Source of the DNA: Distichodus sexfasciatus
Lineage: Eukaryota; Chordata; Actinopteri; Characiformes; Distichodontidae
Length of the DNA: 64,000 nucleotides
Direction: 5' to 3'
Assembly (NCBI GenBank): GCA_032718565.1
Contig: JAVGVS010000293.1
Location: 196,536-260,535, forward strand
The notes under the pieces: model-generated
The model's input: only the letters and a program-made list of their open reading frames with translations
Told to the model about the DNA's origin: nothing
Database searches by the model: none
In this document: positions 35,990 through 45,775 of the stretch, in pieces
Layout: each line of letters starts with the position of its first letter
Position numbering within the stretch: position 1 is the stretch's first letter
Made by a program: the position numbers and the translations under genes

Positions 35990-36962
35990 AATTTTTAAGT
36001 GAGTGCATCACAACAAAATGTGACCTAGACATTTGAAGAAGCAATGGGCAGCTTTTTTGGACAAGTTCTTCAGAGCGGTACCTTGCTCATGAGTAGGGCT
36101 GCGACAACGAATCAATTAAATCAATTAAATCAATTAAATCAATTAAAATCGATTATTCAGATAGTTGGCAACTTATTTAATAATCCATTAGTTGAGTCTA
36201 CGTTATTATACACATAAGTACAGTGGCTACCCCCTAATGTGGGGGCAGTAAGTTAACCAAAGTCGCAGTGGCAGTAAAGCACCATAAAGCTGGACGCTGA
36301 CTGCCATAAAAGAAGAATAAGAAGGAGAAGAGAACCAGTGCCGTGCTTTGCCGTCACAAAACCTGAAGTAATTATGTAGAAACGCATGAAAGACATTTTT
36401 CGCGGTGTAAACACATGCGCTGTTTGTTAGCGCGCACGACTCTCACAGGGAAGTCGTTCACTGAAGCATTCCAGCTGAGTCAAATCTTCCCATTTATTAC
36501 AGACAAAACTCATTTTTAGCTGATAAATAACAAAAACAACCAGCGTTCCAGCGTTGACGCGACTCGGAGGTGGAACGCCAGCTTGCGCAAAAAGATAGCT
36601 GTCTCTGAGTTATAGGCCTAAATGAGCCCAAATTGGCTAAAAATGGGCACAACTTCAATATTTCTTCATTTTCAATATACCAGAATTTTCTTTTCCATTT
36701 TATAATGTTAGAGAGTAAAAAATAAATATAGAAAAATAGAAATAGTTTGGTTTTTTATTTTTAAAAAAAGCTGGAAATGATGCTTTTTTCCCCTTTTTAT
36801 CCGATAATTAATCAATTAATCGAAAAAATAATCGGCAGATTAATGGTTATCAAAATAATCGTTAGTTGCTGCCCTACTCATAAGTACCTCAGTAGTACCA
36901 GCACCTTTACCGGTCCAGGTGACCTCCCGATCACGGGGCCAACTGCCAGCTGCCCCACCATC
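35990..36962 (-). mobile_element. SINE split in two by a hAT insertion
   Basis: Tail half at 35990-36093 (AAGTGAGTGCATC, AAAATGTGACCT, GGGCAGC then a T-run, TACCTTGCTCATGAG). Head half resumes at 36885 (TACCTCAGTAGTACC, TTTACCGGTCCAGG, GACCTCCCGATCACGGGG). Removing the insert and one 8-mer restores the normal SINE order CTCATGAGTACCTCAG. Confidence 0.88.
36094..36876 (+). mobile_element. hAT-like non-autonomous element (783 bp) inside the SINE
   Basis: TIRs TAGGGCTGCGACAACGA and, at the right, the complement of TAGGGCAGCAACTAACGA. An 8-bp target duplication CTCATGAG (36086-36093) / CTCATAAG (36877-36884), 7 of 8, lies within SINE sequence. Subterminal AATCAATTAATCGA repeats are present. Internal sequence matches the fragments at 4735, 40120 and 49540. 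No coding frame. Confidence 0.9.
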
Positions 36963-36979
36963 TACGTCTGATTAATGTT

Positions 36980-38252
36980 CAGAGTTGAGGAAGCTACTTT
37001 TAAACTGTAGCGTTACGAGCTAAAATCTACATACGATTAAAAAGAAGCTTCGACCTAGTTACTGATTTAATATAGCACTTAGCTACTCTACTAGCTAGAA
37101 CAACGTTGAAAACTACATATAAGCTATTTCACAGCCACGGATTCTTGCTTTTGTCTTCGTCAAGGTGGACTCCATTCTTCGACTCCACCCCGCAGCTGCC
37201 AAGAGAGCACTCTGATGCAGTGACTATGCGCCGTCCAGTCATAGAATGGTGGAATTGACAGAATTGCCACTTCTGCTAATTCAACATCAATCAGAAACAG
37301 TGATGGGAATAACAGCGTTAAAATAACGGCGTTACTGAAAAAAAGTCATTTTTCAGTAACGGGTAGTCTACCCAATTACTGTTTCCATCGTTACAACGCC
37401 GTTACCGTTATTGACAATAACATGCGGCGCGTTACTGTTATTAAGCTGTTTTCATCCCACCAAGCTCTCAGCTACAGGAGCGGCAAAGCTTCTTTCTTTT
37501 CGTCGGTGAGGGGCGAGACAACCGCATGAGGGATGATGATTGGCTACGGTAGAGTACAAGCATCATTTAATTTAGACCTATTTGATCGCCAGGTGCGGCC
37601 TGTTGATGTGCAATAAATATGAAAAGTTCTAAAACATCTATTGTGTTTTATCATTCTACTATTATATACATAGTCATGAGCAATCTACAATGATATATTA
37701 AATTTGACAGGTGTCTCGTCTCACATTGTCCCACAGCGATATTAGAATAGTGTAGATTTGTGTACAATGTTTTCTGTTAAAAATGTATTATTTTATTTAT
37801 ATTTGGACTTTTATTTATTTTACGTGTCTATTTCATTAATTACACATATTTAATAGTCAGTGTTATTACAAATAATTGAACATACAGCTAAATTTCCATC
37901 AAAAGGGGGGAGGGGGATCCACATTTTTGACGTATTTGAGCATTTTTTAAATATGTAATGCGTGAGTTGCTTTCCCTGGTAACTAGTTACTTTTATAATG
38001 CTGGAACTCAGTTACCAACTCAGTTACTTTTTGAAAGAAGTAACTAGTAACTATAACTAATTACTTTTTTAAAGTAATGTGCCCAACATTGCTCAGAAAC
38101 ACCTGGTAGTTACAAATACCTGAAAATATAACAAGACAGATTTTTTTTCTTGTAACAGTGTAAGGTTTTCTCACGCTACGTTGCTAAAAAGTTGGTTACT
38201 TTAAAAGCTACTCTACTTTAAAAGCAGCGTCATTACTAAAGTGGTAAAGGAG
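36980..38252. mobile_element. Second hAT-like element in the nest, itself interrupted
   Basis: The left part GAGGAAGCTACTTTTAAACT and right part AAAAGCTACTCTACTTTAAA are inverted-repeat-like. TTAATGTT (36972-36979) and TTAGTGTC (38253-38260) match at 6 of 8. The ends are less certain than those of the inner elements. Confidence 0.5.
37298..38091. mobile_element. hAT-like element (794 bp), innermost insertion
   Basis: The left end CAGTGATGGGAATAAC and right end GCCCAACATTG are imperfect inverted repeats. Subterminal AACGGCGTTACTG and TAACTAGTAACTATAACTAA motifs are typical of this fish family. Target duplication ATCAGAAA (37290-37297) / CTCAGAAA (38092-38099), 7 of 8. No transposase frame. 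Confidence 0.88.
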
Positions 38253-38339
38253 TTAGTGTCTGTGTTTTTATTTTGGATCGATGCTATGAACTCGTTAATC
38301 ATTGAATCGATGTATCATCACACCCCTGATGTCTTCATC

Positions 38340-38699
38340 TTCTCGTCTACGTCCTTCTGTGAAAGCCCTGTGATCGGCGAAGCAAAAATGGCTGATGGAA
38401 TTGATCGGAGGAGGCGGGAAGGGACGGGACTCAGCGTTGGAATATCGGAGTTTGGCCCCTTCTTTCTCTCTCTCCCGTTCTCTCGCTCGCCTCGCCAGGC
38501 AGCCGGGACGTGTGAGGCGCTTTTACGGCTGCAGCTGGCGCGTATTCTGTCATTGTCACTCCTGCCCCTGAAGGCTAGAGCCGGGGGCTGTAAATAAAGA
38601 GATGGTAACTATCTCTGTTTTACCGAACAGCTGTAACGTTTTCCCTTCGTCTGGCTCGGGAAATGACTCGGGGTGCAAATTTGCGGGAAAAACAACTGT
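38340..38699. other. Single-copy, GC-richer interval
   Basis: Unique-looking sequence just left of the tandem array; contains a CT run (38466-38490). The 118-codon frame at 38241-38597 starts inside the transposon and is not credible. Confidence 0.4.
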
Positions 38700-39306
38700 C
38701 AGGTGTTGAGGACGGACGCGGCATGAGAAATCATGCCTCGCTGCGGAATTACCTCTCTCTCTCTCTTTTTTTCCCCCCTTTTCATAACACGGACATCCGA
38801 CCCGTAAAAGGGAAGTGTCAAAACACCACATTTTGACTGCAGTAATTTATTACCGCCGGCTAATCACTTTCCCCCGCAGCGATCCGTAATGCCGCTCGAC
38901 ACACGGACATCAAAAATAAACATGCTGTGTTCTGGTGGAGTGGGCTTTGCTGTGTATAGAAGTGTATTAAATTGGTCTTTAATACACACACAGTATACAC
39001 ACAAAAAACTTTTGCCTTTTGAGGTAGTAGATTCTAGAGCCTTTCTATAAAAACTGGCAAGTTTTCTTATAGATCAGTTCTAGAATGTCTGAAAGTCTGA
39101 ATGTCTGTCCTTACAGACCCAAGAATATTTTAGGGTGTGTTTTTATACCCTTGATTTTAGTCTTATTCTAGTGTATGAAGTTAGAAGTAGAAGTTAGCCA
39201 TGCATGCTTTACGTTGTTGTGTTCACGACATCCTGCACTACTCAGAGTTGTCATAGTTTGTGTAAATGCTAACACTGTCTTAAAATCAGCCCAAACTGAT
39301 TTTGGG
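38700..39306 (+). repeat. Ancient tandem array, unit A
   Basis: Best preserved of four units. Order: ATGCCTCGCTGCGGAATTAC, GACATCCGACCCGTAAAAGG, GAAGTGTCAAAACACCAC, ATTTATTACCGCC (38845-38857), GGCTAATCACTTTC, ACATCAAAAATAAACATG, TTGGTCTTTAATACACAC, TTTTGAGGTAGTAG (39017-39030), ATTCTAGAG and TTCTAGAATG. Non-coding; function unknown. Its balanced, motif-rich core could be a regulatory element from which the other units derive. Confidence 0.8.
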
Positions 39307-39310
39307 CATA

Positions 39311-39960
39311 TGTGACCCTCCACGGCAAAACCAGTCGCTTGTCGCAACGAAGGTTTCCGAGAAAAAGGAGCGTTTATGTTGCGTCGGGTAAAATGTTGGA
39401 TTTTTAGTTTTTAGTGTTTTGAAACAGTGGAAGGTCTATACTGTACTGTTGTGAATAAATTTCGCTGAAAAACTTACCCTTTCCATCCTAAAAATGTGAC
39501 TTTCTTGAGGTGAGGAATTCAATTCCAGCAGAATGTTAAAAGTTTCTGTTTTGACCGCTCTACTTCAATATTTACGGTAAATCCACTGGTTGACTAGCGT
39601 GAAGATATTTCTCCGGAATCCATCTTCGTCTCCCGAGTTCAGTTAACCTAACGCAGGTAGGCTATCCGTGTGGCTGTGAATGCAGCGTAGGCTACCGTAA
39701 ATACAAACGTAGCTGCGACCGCACCAAGCGTCTGTGAGTGCTACGGCGATAGTCAACTTCAAAGGCAGATTTCTCCGTTTCTCACTCGGTGTGACAGGAG
39801 AAACCCGACTCCTTTGAATGTTGATATCTCAGTCATATGTCGTCCAATTCATTCCATATAGGTATCGTTTTGAAGCTTGATTTATGCCCTTTCATGAAAA
39901 CATAATAACTCTATATTGGAAATTTGCGACAAGCGACTGGTTTTGCCGTGGAGGGTCACA
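39311..39960 (+). mobile_element. 650-bp TIR DNA transposon, copy 1
   Basis: Bounded by TGTGACCCTCCACGGCAAAA and its inverted counterpart TTTTGCCGTGGAGGGTCACA; the TIRs extend through CCAGTCGCTTGTCGCAA. Nearly identical to 47548-48197 in the opposite direction, with a third copy at the window start. No protein is encoded. The family recalls other fish elements with TGTGACC ends, but I leave the superfamily open. Confidence 0.9.
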
Positions 39961-40119
39961 TATGTAGATTTTTTAGCTTTACTTACTATAAAAGTGCTGA
40001 AACTGTAGTAACTATAACCACTAGTAGTAGTAAGAACAGTGTTATTTTATTGGCCTGCAGAGTTTTTATTTTGCAGAGACATTCTACAGTATGGCTTAGT
40101 GCTGTGAAGAAAAATAAGG

Positions 40120-40445
40120 TTAGTGCCTGACGGAAACACTTCTTTATCCAATTGGAATCCATCTGGATATTGAATAAAATTATTTGATAACAGGCAATGC
40201 ATTTTTTTCTATTGATTACTCTCTTACATTATGAAATGGAAAAAAACATTTTCTGATCAATCGAAAATGAAGAAATACTAAAGTTTTGGGTCATTTTGAG
40301 CCGATTTGGACTCATTTTGGCATATAGAATGAGCAGCTTTTAGCCTTTTGGAGGAGAACTACATTTTTATGAGTGATGGCGTTCCACATGAGAGTCGCGA
40401 GCACTGACACACAATTACACAATTACTTCAGTTTTTGTGCATGGA
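40120..40445 (-). mobile_element. hAT-like fragment, reverse orientation
   Basis: GGAAACACTTCTTTATCC, GGAATCCATCTGGATAT and ATTTGATAAC are the complement of 5065-5130. TTGGACTCATTTTGGC and GAGAACTACATTT match the 36094 and 49540 elements. Ends not found. Confidence 0.75.
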
Positions 40446-40559
40446 ATTACTCCAATTAATTTCACATACAGAGGAATTCAATATAGTGTCTGTTATGTTC
40501 AAAGTCTTGAAAATGGCTTTAAAATGGACCAATGAGAAGTGCTCTTGCTGCAGATATAA

Positions 40560-40900
40560 GTGACGTGAATTTCGGCTCTTTTAAGAGACCTGGTTCTTAT
40601 GGCTCGGCTCACTAAAAAGAGCCGGCTCTTTCAGCTCCCAAGTGGCTTCTCAGATTATTTGTTGCTTAAATTAACTTAAATTTAATTTATAATATGACTT
40701 ATTATACTCAATATGAAAGAGTGCTACAAAAAATCAATTTTAAAGTACAAGAACAACTACCCATCTCAATTTGACAAAAAGATCTTTTTTTCTGTCTTTT
40801 CCTCTCAGTGCTCCAACAGGCAGATCTCGTCTTTCACCAGGGCCAAGGTCAGGGATCTTGGGCTTGAAAAGGTTGGTGACCACTGGTGTATGGTTTCTGT
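40560..40900. mobile_element. Probable hAT-type fragment with GAGCCG repeats
   Basis: Short inverted motifs TCGGCTCTTTTAAGAG and AAAAAGAGCCGGCTCTTT near 40574-40630, a pattern frequent in fish hAT MITEs. Terminal structure not resolved. Confidence 0.4.
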
Positions 40901-40959
40901 AAGTTAAAGGGATTCTGAGTTATTAAAAAACGAATTAATAAACAACGCAAAACCCATGC

Positions 40960-41345
40960 GTCTGTCTCAAAAAGTTAACGAACACACTTGCTGTCTGGGG
41001 TAATACATTCTAGAAATTTACTGTAATTCTTTGGCCATATGATGGCTGGTTATTATGTGCAAAAATGAATCGTCATGAAATTACAACCTTTTTATTCTTT
41101 ACATAACACAGACATCCAACCTGAAATGTCAAAACACTATTTTTAAACTGCAATAATTTATTACCGCCGACCAATCACTTTCTCCTGAGCGTTACACAGA
41201 GACATCAAAAATAAACATAAAGTGTTTCAGTGTATAGAAGTGTGGTCACATTTGTCTTTGACATAAAAACCATTGCCTTTTGAGGTAGTAGGTTCTAGAA
41301 CTTCTCTAATAATTGGCCCTCAGAGAGAGGGGAAAGTTCTAGAAA
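40960..41345 (+). repeat. Ancient tandem array, unit B
   Basis: Repeats the unit A order: ACACTTGCTGTCTGGGGTAA, ACATTCTAGAAATTTACTG, AATTACAACC, ACATAACACAGACATCCAAC, ATTTATTACCGCC (41156-41168), ACATCAAAAATAAACAT, TTTGTCTTTGACAT, CTTTTGAGGTAGTAGGTTCT. More diverged and slightly shorter than unit A. Confidence 0.8.
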
Positions 41346-41374
41346 GTATTAACTCTTAAAGCACGTGTGTGTGT

Positions 41375-41522
41375 CCAGTTCCAGCCCTGGAGGGCAGGGC
41401 TTTTCCATCATACTTGAGTTCGGAACATTGGCACCTTGTTTTAGGAAGAAGCTCAGCAGAATTGACTCGCCAGGTGTGATGGAAACCCTCCAGAACACCA
41501 GTCCTCCAGGACCAGACCTGGG
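41375..41522. mobile_element. Short TIR element (148 bp)
   Basis: Ends CCAGTTCCAGCCCTGGAGGG and, inverted, CCAGGTCTGGTCCTGGAGGA. This is a small MITE type common in fish; target duplication not clear. Confidence 0.6.
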
Positions 41523-41549
41523 CTCCTTGACGTAGGGCAAAGGTTTAGA

Positions 41550-41635
41550 ATGCCCTTAACCAACACACTTGCTGTCTTTGACAGGTAATACATTCTAGAA
41601 ATTTACTATAAAAACTCTGGCCAAATGAGGGCTGG
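41550..41635 (+). repeat. Tandem array piece between MITE and LINE
   Basis: CAACACACTTGCTGTCTTTG, ACATTCTAGAAATTTACT and TGGCCAAATGAGGGCTGG repeat the 40975-41050 segment, that is, the beginning of unit C before the LINE insertion. Confidence 0.7.
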
Positions 41636-42392
41636 TCCTCTTCTTCTTCTTCTTCTTCTTCTTCTTCCTCTTTCGGCTTTTCCCTTCAGGGGTCGCCACA
41701 GCGAATCATCTGTCTCCATTTAGTCCTATGCTCTGCATCCTCTACCCTCACACCAACTAACTTCATGTCCTCTTTCACCCCACCAACCTCAGCATCCTTC
41801 TACCCATGTACTCATTGTCTCTCCTCTGGACATGTCCAAACCATCTCAGTCTGGCCTCTCTGACTTTATCTCCAAAACATCACATGAGCTGTTCCTCTGA
41901 TGAACTCATTCCTGATCCTATCCATCCACGTCACTCCCAAAGAGAACCTCAACATCTTCAGCTGTGCAACCTCCAGTTCTGCCTCCTGTCTTTTCCTCAT
42001 TGGCACTGTCTCCAAACCATACAACGTCGCTGGTCTCACTACTGTCTTGTACACCTTTCCTTTCATTCTTGCTGAAACCCTTTATCACACATCACACCTG
42101 ACACTTTTCTCCACCCAATCCAACCTGCTTGCACACGCTTCTTCACCTCTTTTCCACTCCCTCTGTTGCTTTGGACCGTAGACCCTAAGTACTTGAAGTC
42201 CTCTACCTTCTTTACTTCTACTCCCTGTAACTTCACTGTTTCACTTGTGCCCCTCTCATTTACACACATGTATTCTGTCTTGCTGCGACTAATCTTCATT
42301 CCTCTCTTCTCCAGCACATATCTCCACCTCTCTAGCCTTTCCTCTACCTGCGCCCTGCTCTCACTGCAGATCACAACGTCGTCTGCAAACAA
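41636..42392 (-). pseudogene. 5'-truncated RTE-type LINE (Expander-like), reverse transcriptase relic
   Basis: The minus strand from 42392 encodes the tail of a reverse transcriptase: LFADDVVICSES (the FADD catalytic box at about 42378-42389), then RGMKISRSKTEYMC and FKYLGSTVQSN. A frameshift near 42066 moves the reading frame to TVVRPATLYGLETV and LKMLRFSLGVTWMDRIRNE. A further shift leads to REARLRWFGHVQRR, followed by stops. These are hallmark blocks of RTE-clade fish LINEs. The 3' end is a (GAA)n tail at 41636-41667. Everything upstream of the FADD box is missing, so the copy is dead on arrival. Confidence 0.88.
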
Positions 42393-42422
42393 TATGCAAA
42401 AATCAATCGAGCCTCACTACTG

Positions 42423-42846
42423 AGACCACGTTTACACATAGCTAGGTATTTACAGAAATAAACCCTTGTTCACACCAGATCGTTTTCCAAAAAGTATTCC
42501 TTTACACGAATCCACATAAATACACTGTCATGAGATATTATGAGCATGCCAGACCTATAGGTGGCAGTGTAGCAAGAAGCATAAAAACATGTTAGCTAAT
42601 CAGAATGTCATGCACCTGACGCTAATGCATTTTCTGTTGCATACTGTGACGTTTGAAGACTTAAAGCTCTGCTTGTCCTCTGTCTACATGCAGACGTGAA
42701 AATTTCCCAAATCTCAACTTTGGCAGGAGGTTTCAGAAATAATAGTTTTCAGTGAATTAAACCTCTGTTTTCATGTAAATAGAAGGTTAAAACGGCTGGA
42801 TATATCATCGTTTTCCCAGACACCCGGCTATGTGCAAACAGGGTCT
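42423..42846. mobile_element. TIR MITE (424 bp)
   Basis: The left end AGACCACGTTTACACATAGC and right end GCTATGTGCAAACAGGGTCT are imperfect inverted repeats. No coding frame. Target duplication not resolved. Confidence 0.75.
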
Positions 42847-42861
42847 GAATTGCATCCTTTT

Positions 42862-44160
42862 TTAGACATCCGACCCATAAAAGGGAAGTGTCAAAACACA
42901 TTTTCTCAACACTTAATTTATTACCGCTAATCACAGACATCAAAAATAAACATCTAATAAATTTGTCTTTAAAGGTGCCATGCCACTCGTATTTCATCAC
43001 CTTTGTGGTGATGCCTGATGTTCTTCCATGGACTCTGTAATATTTTTAGGGGGGAAAAAATGCCTTGTTTCTTTTGTTTCATGCCATTCTAGCATGGTAT
43101 GGAAAAGCTGCAGGAAGGCATAACTCGATTTGTGTCAGTTCTCATAAATATTCAACATGCAAATTAGCTTTGCTCTGATTGCAACGAGCAACTAAGGCCT
43201 CGTTGACGCGGACGTCTGAACCAGGCGTTTTTCTGGCGTTCGTGGCGCCAGGTGAGGGCCGACTGGACGCCGACCGTTTTTCTGGTGCACACGGGCGTTC
43301 AGCACCGGCGTTCGGCCGGCTGCTCGTTCGGGTGGCGCCAAATAAACGCTGCATGCGACGTTTTCTTGGCGTCAAACTCCCGACCAACGCGAGGAAAACT
43401 ACGCTATTGCGAACGCCAGTGAAACGCCAATCGAACGCGGCTACAAACACAAAGCGCCCAAATGGTCATGAAACCGTTTAACATAGCATTTCCTTGTGTT
43501 GACACTATTACTTACGGCCTGTGCACTGGTCGTTTACTGCCGTGATGATATTGCTCCAGCAACTCTGACGCGAAGCCCCTGATGCTGAATTCCCCATAGT
43601 TGGCAAAGTCACTCTCTTCAAAATGAGACTAACAGAGAACTAATAACTGACTATAACGTTGAGGTATTGCTCCAAAAATAAACCGAAGCCATTTGTCCCT
43701 CCACGCTGTTTTCTTGGACAACATGTGCGTTATTGAGGTTCTGTTTTTGCCTAAATCACAACATGTCGTTCCATCATCCTTGCTGTTGACGAGCACTGTC
43801 ACCGAGCTAGACAAATTCTGTGGGCGAGATCGTGAAAAATAAGTTCCATCAGTGTGACGTAGCACCTATACCTTCCTACGTTTTTCTCCGCTTATTTCGT
43901 TTTATTGGCTATTGTGGACAGCAGAGGGAACTGTACATTTTTACATGCACCATATAACACAAACTCGTATGGACCAATCATAATCCAAAAGCGACGGGTA
44001 AAAACGGTTTTGCGTGGCAGGTCACCTTTAAAACACAGTATAAAACGTTTGCTTTTATGATTTCTAGAACTATACTATAAAAAATCGAGCCGCATGAGAC
44101 TATTTTAAAAATAGAAAAATTCTAGAAGTTCTAGCGAACACTTGCTATGTCTGAGACGTC
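42862..44160 (+). repeat. Ancient tandem array, unit C, split by a TTAA-target transposon
   Basis: GACATCCGACCCATAAAAGG, GAAGTGTCAAAACACA, ATTTATTACCGC (42916-42927), ACATCAAAAATAAACAT and TTTGTCTTTAA precede the insertion. After it come CACAGTATAAAACG, TGATTTCTAGAACTATACT and ACTATAAAAA. The pieces join into one continuous unit matching A. Confidence 0.78.
42974..44027. mobile_element. TTAA-target DNA transposon, Kolobok-like (1054 bp)
   Basis: Ends AGGTGCCATGCCAC and, inverted, AGGTGACCTGCCAC; flanked on both sides by TTAA (42970-42973 and 44028-44031). TTAA targets are used by Kolobok and piggyBac elements, and these ends do not look like piggyBac. The interior has a GC-rich block at 43195-43450 with repeated GGCGTT/AACGCC motifs. 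Frames there are about 100 codons, with no transposase features seen. Confidence 0.78.
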
Positions 44161-44745
44161 ATACATTCCAGAAATGTATTATAAATAATTTTAAAACAAT
44201 TTTTAAATGAGGTTTAAATAACATGTGTAAAAATGAATTGTGCCTCGCTATATAATTACCTTTTAAATTCCTTACATAACCCAGACATCCCACCCGTAAA
44301 AGGGAAGTGTCAAAACTCCACACTTTCTCCGCAGTTATTTATTACCGCCGGGTAATCGCTTTCTCCCGCCGTGCTCCGTAAGGCTGCTCAACGCACGGAC
44401 ATCAGAACTACATCAAATAAACACGGAGCGTTGCGGTTGAGCAAGCTTAGGTGTGTGTAGAAATGTGGTCAAATTTGTCTTTAACACACACTTGGTAACA
44501 TTGTGAATTTTGCTATAAAACCTGCCCCTCATAAGACTTGTTTTTATACAAACACTCTAGAATGTATTACCTCATAAGGCAAAGATATTCTTATAGACAC
44601 ACACATACCTGCTCTCTTCCTGAGGTGATGCGTTCTAAAACTTTAACTTTAACTCTAAAAATAACTGTGGCCAGTTCTTACACGCATAAATGCCCCCCAG
44701 AAAGCCAGAAAAATCAGATACATATGAGGTTTTTCCGTATTTGAG
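44161..44745 (+). repeat. Ancient tandem array, unit D
   Basis: TGTGCCTCGCTATATAATTACC, ACATAACCCAGACATCCCAC, CCGTAAAAGGGAAGTGTCAA, ATTTATTACCGCC (44337-44349), GGGTAATCGCTTTCTCCCGC, TCAAATAAACACGGAG, TTTGTCTTTAACACACAC, ACTCTAGAATG. It keeps the CpG-containing core of unit A better than units B and C. Confidence 0.8.
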
Positions 44746-44748
44746 GGT

Positions 44749-44830
44749 CATCACACACACACACATACACACACACACAGTGTTGCATCTTGCTATCTTT
44801 GTGAGGTGTTTCTGTTCAGTCCCATACTAA
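44749..44830 (+). repeat. CA tract plus GTGAGG-type unit
   Basis: (CA)n followed by GTTGCATCTTGCTATCTTTG and TGAGG, the start of the unit seen three times at 51.1-51.9 kb. Confidence 0.7.
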
Positions 44831-44841
44831 GCCCATTTCCG

Positions 44842-45076
44842 CCAGTGTGGTAAAAAATATTTATAATTTAAGTTGAAATAGTGTTTTATTATCGTAAAAT
44901 AATGACAGCATCCCAAAATGACAAGATATTAAGTTGAAATTTTGAGATATTTAGTCAGTTTTGAGATACTAAGTCGTTATTTCGAGATACTAAGACATTT
45001 CGAAATATTAAGTCATTATTTTGAGATAACTAAGTTATTATTTAAACTTAAATTATAAATATTTTTCCCACACTGG
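44842..45076. mobile_element. Palindromic MITE (235 bp)
   Basis: The ends CCAGTGTGG...TATTTATAATTTAAGTT and AACTTAAATTATAAATA...CCACACTGG form inverted repeats of about 30 bp. The centre is a degenerate array of about 20-bp units of the type GAGATACTAAGTCATTATTT. Non-coding. Confidence 0.85.
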
Positions 45077-45158
45077 TAGTAACATGCTTCAATGCATAAT
45101 TAACAGATCTAAGAAATCATAAGTTTTACATGATGTTGTGACCTCATGAGGACCAACA

Positions 45159-45161
45159 CAG

Positions 45162-45190
<29 letters not shown>
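45159..45190. repeat. (CA)n microsatellite
   Basis: About 15 CA units. Confidence 0.95.
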
Positions 45191-45193
<3 letters not shown>

Positions 45194-45697
45194 TATTTAT
45201 CTATTTGCCAAACTACGAAAAGACTATCTATCTGTATGAATCTGAGCATGAGCAGTAAACTATACTCTTGTTGTTTTTGTAGTATGGATATGATGAGGAA
45301 AGAATTAAGCGTTGTGTTTCTTATTGTTGTTGATATTTGAACAAAATCAATGGTGGCAACAGAATTATAAATTAAAGAGCTTTATGGTGTGACTTTAACT
45401 AGATCTCTGATATTTAGGCAATTTTTCTCTGACTAGATTTTTTTGACAGTAATTCATAAAAAATTTGATTAACAAAAACTCTGCAAATCAAGCCGTGTGC
45501 AGTTGACTATAAAAAAAAATAGAATTGTTTGTAGTGCTTATCAAAACATTAGAATTTCCCCCGTTTTGAGAATTAATCTTCTTAAAAGTCACATTGAAAA
45601 ATGTCAACTAATCAATTCCTGTGTGACTTGACAACATGGCATATCCTGTTTAAAGTTTGTGTAAATCAGTAGTATCAGGGCTCCTCTGCAGTTGGTA

Positions 45698-45775
45698 GGG
45701 GCAGTTGGGAGCGTAACGTTAGGGAGTTCACCCCGTGATCAGAAGGCCGTTGGTTCGAATCACGGAGCGGTGAAG
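45698..45775 (+). mobile_element. SINE head fragment
   Basis: GGGGCAGTTGGGAGCGTAAC, CCCCGTGATCAGAAGG, TTGGTTCGAATCACGGA: only the tRNA-like head remains. Confidence 0.85.

Larger units (their letters stand above)
35685..38328. mobile_element. Outer hAT-like element of a transposon nest
   Basis: Left end TAGGGATGTCACGAGTTTAA with GATACGATATTATATCGATT; right end GAATCGATGTATCATCACACCCCTG. Such ends, with ATCGATT-rich subterminal sequence, mark a common fish hAT family. The flanking 8-mers ATCGCCTC and ATGTCTTC agree at only 5 of 8, so the outer boundary is tentative. Everything inside is later insertion or element body. No transposase frame survives. Confidence 0.55.

Noticed and set aside
43142..43481. 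Two overlapping ~100-codon GC-rich frames on opposite strands
   Set aside because: They come from the GC-rich palindromic block within the Kolobok-like element.
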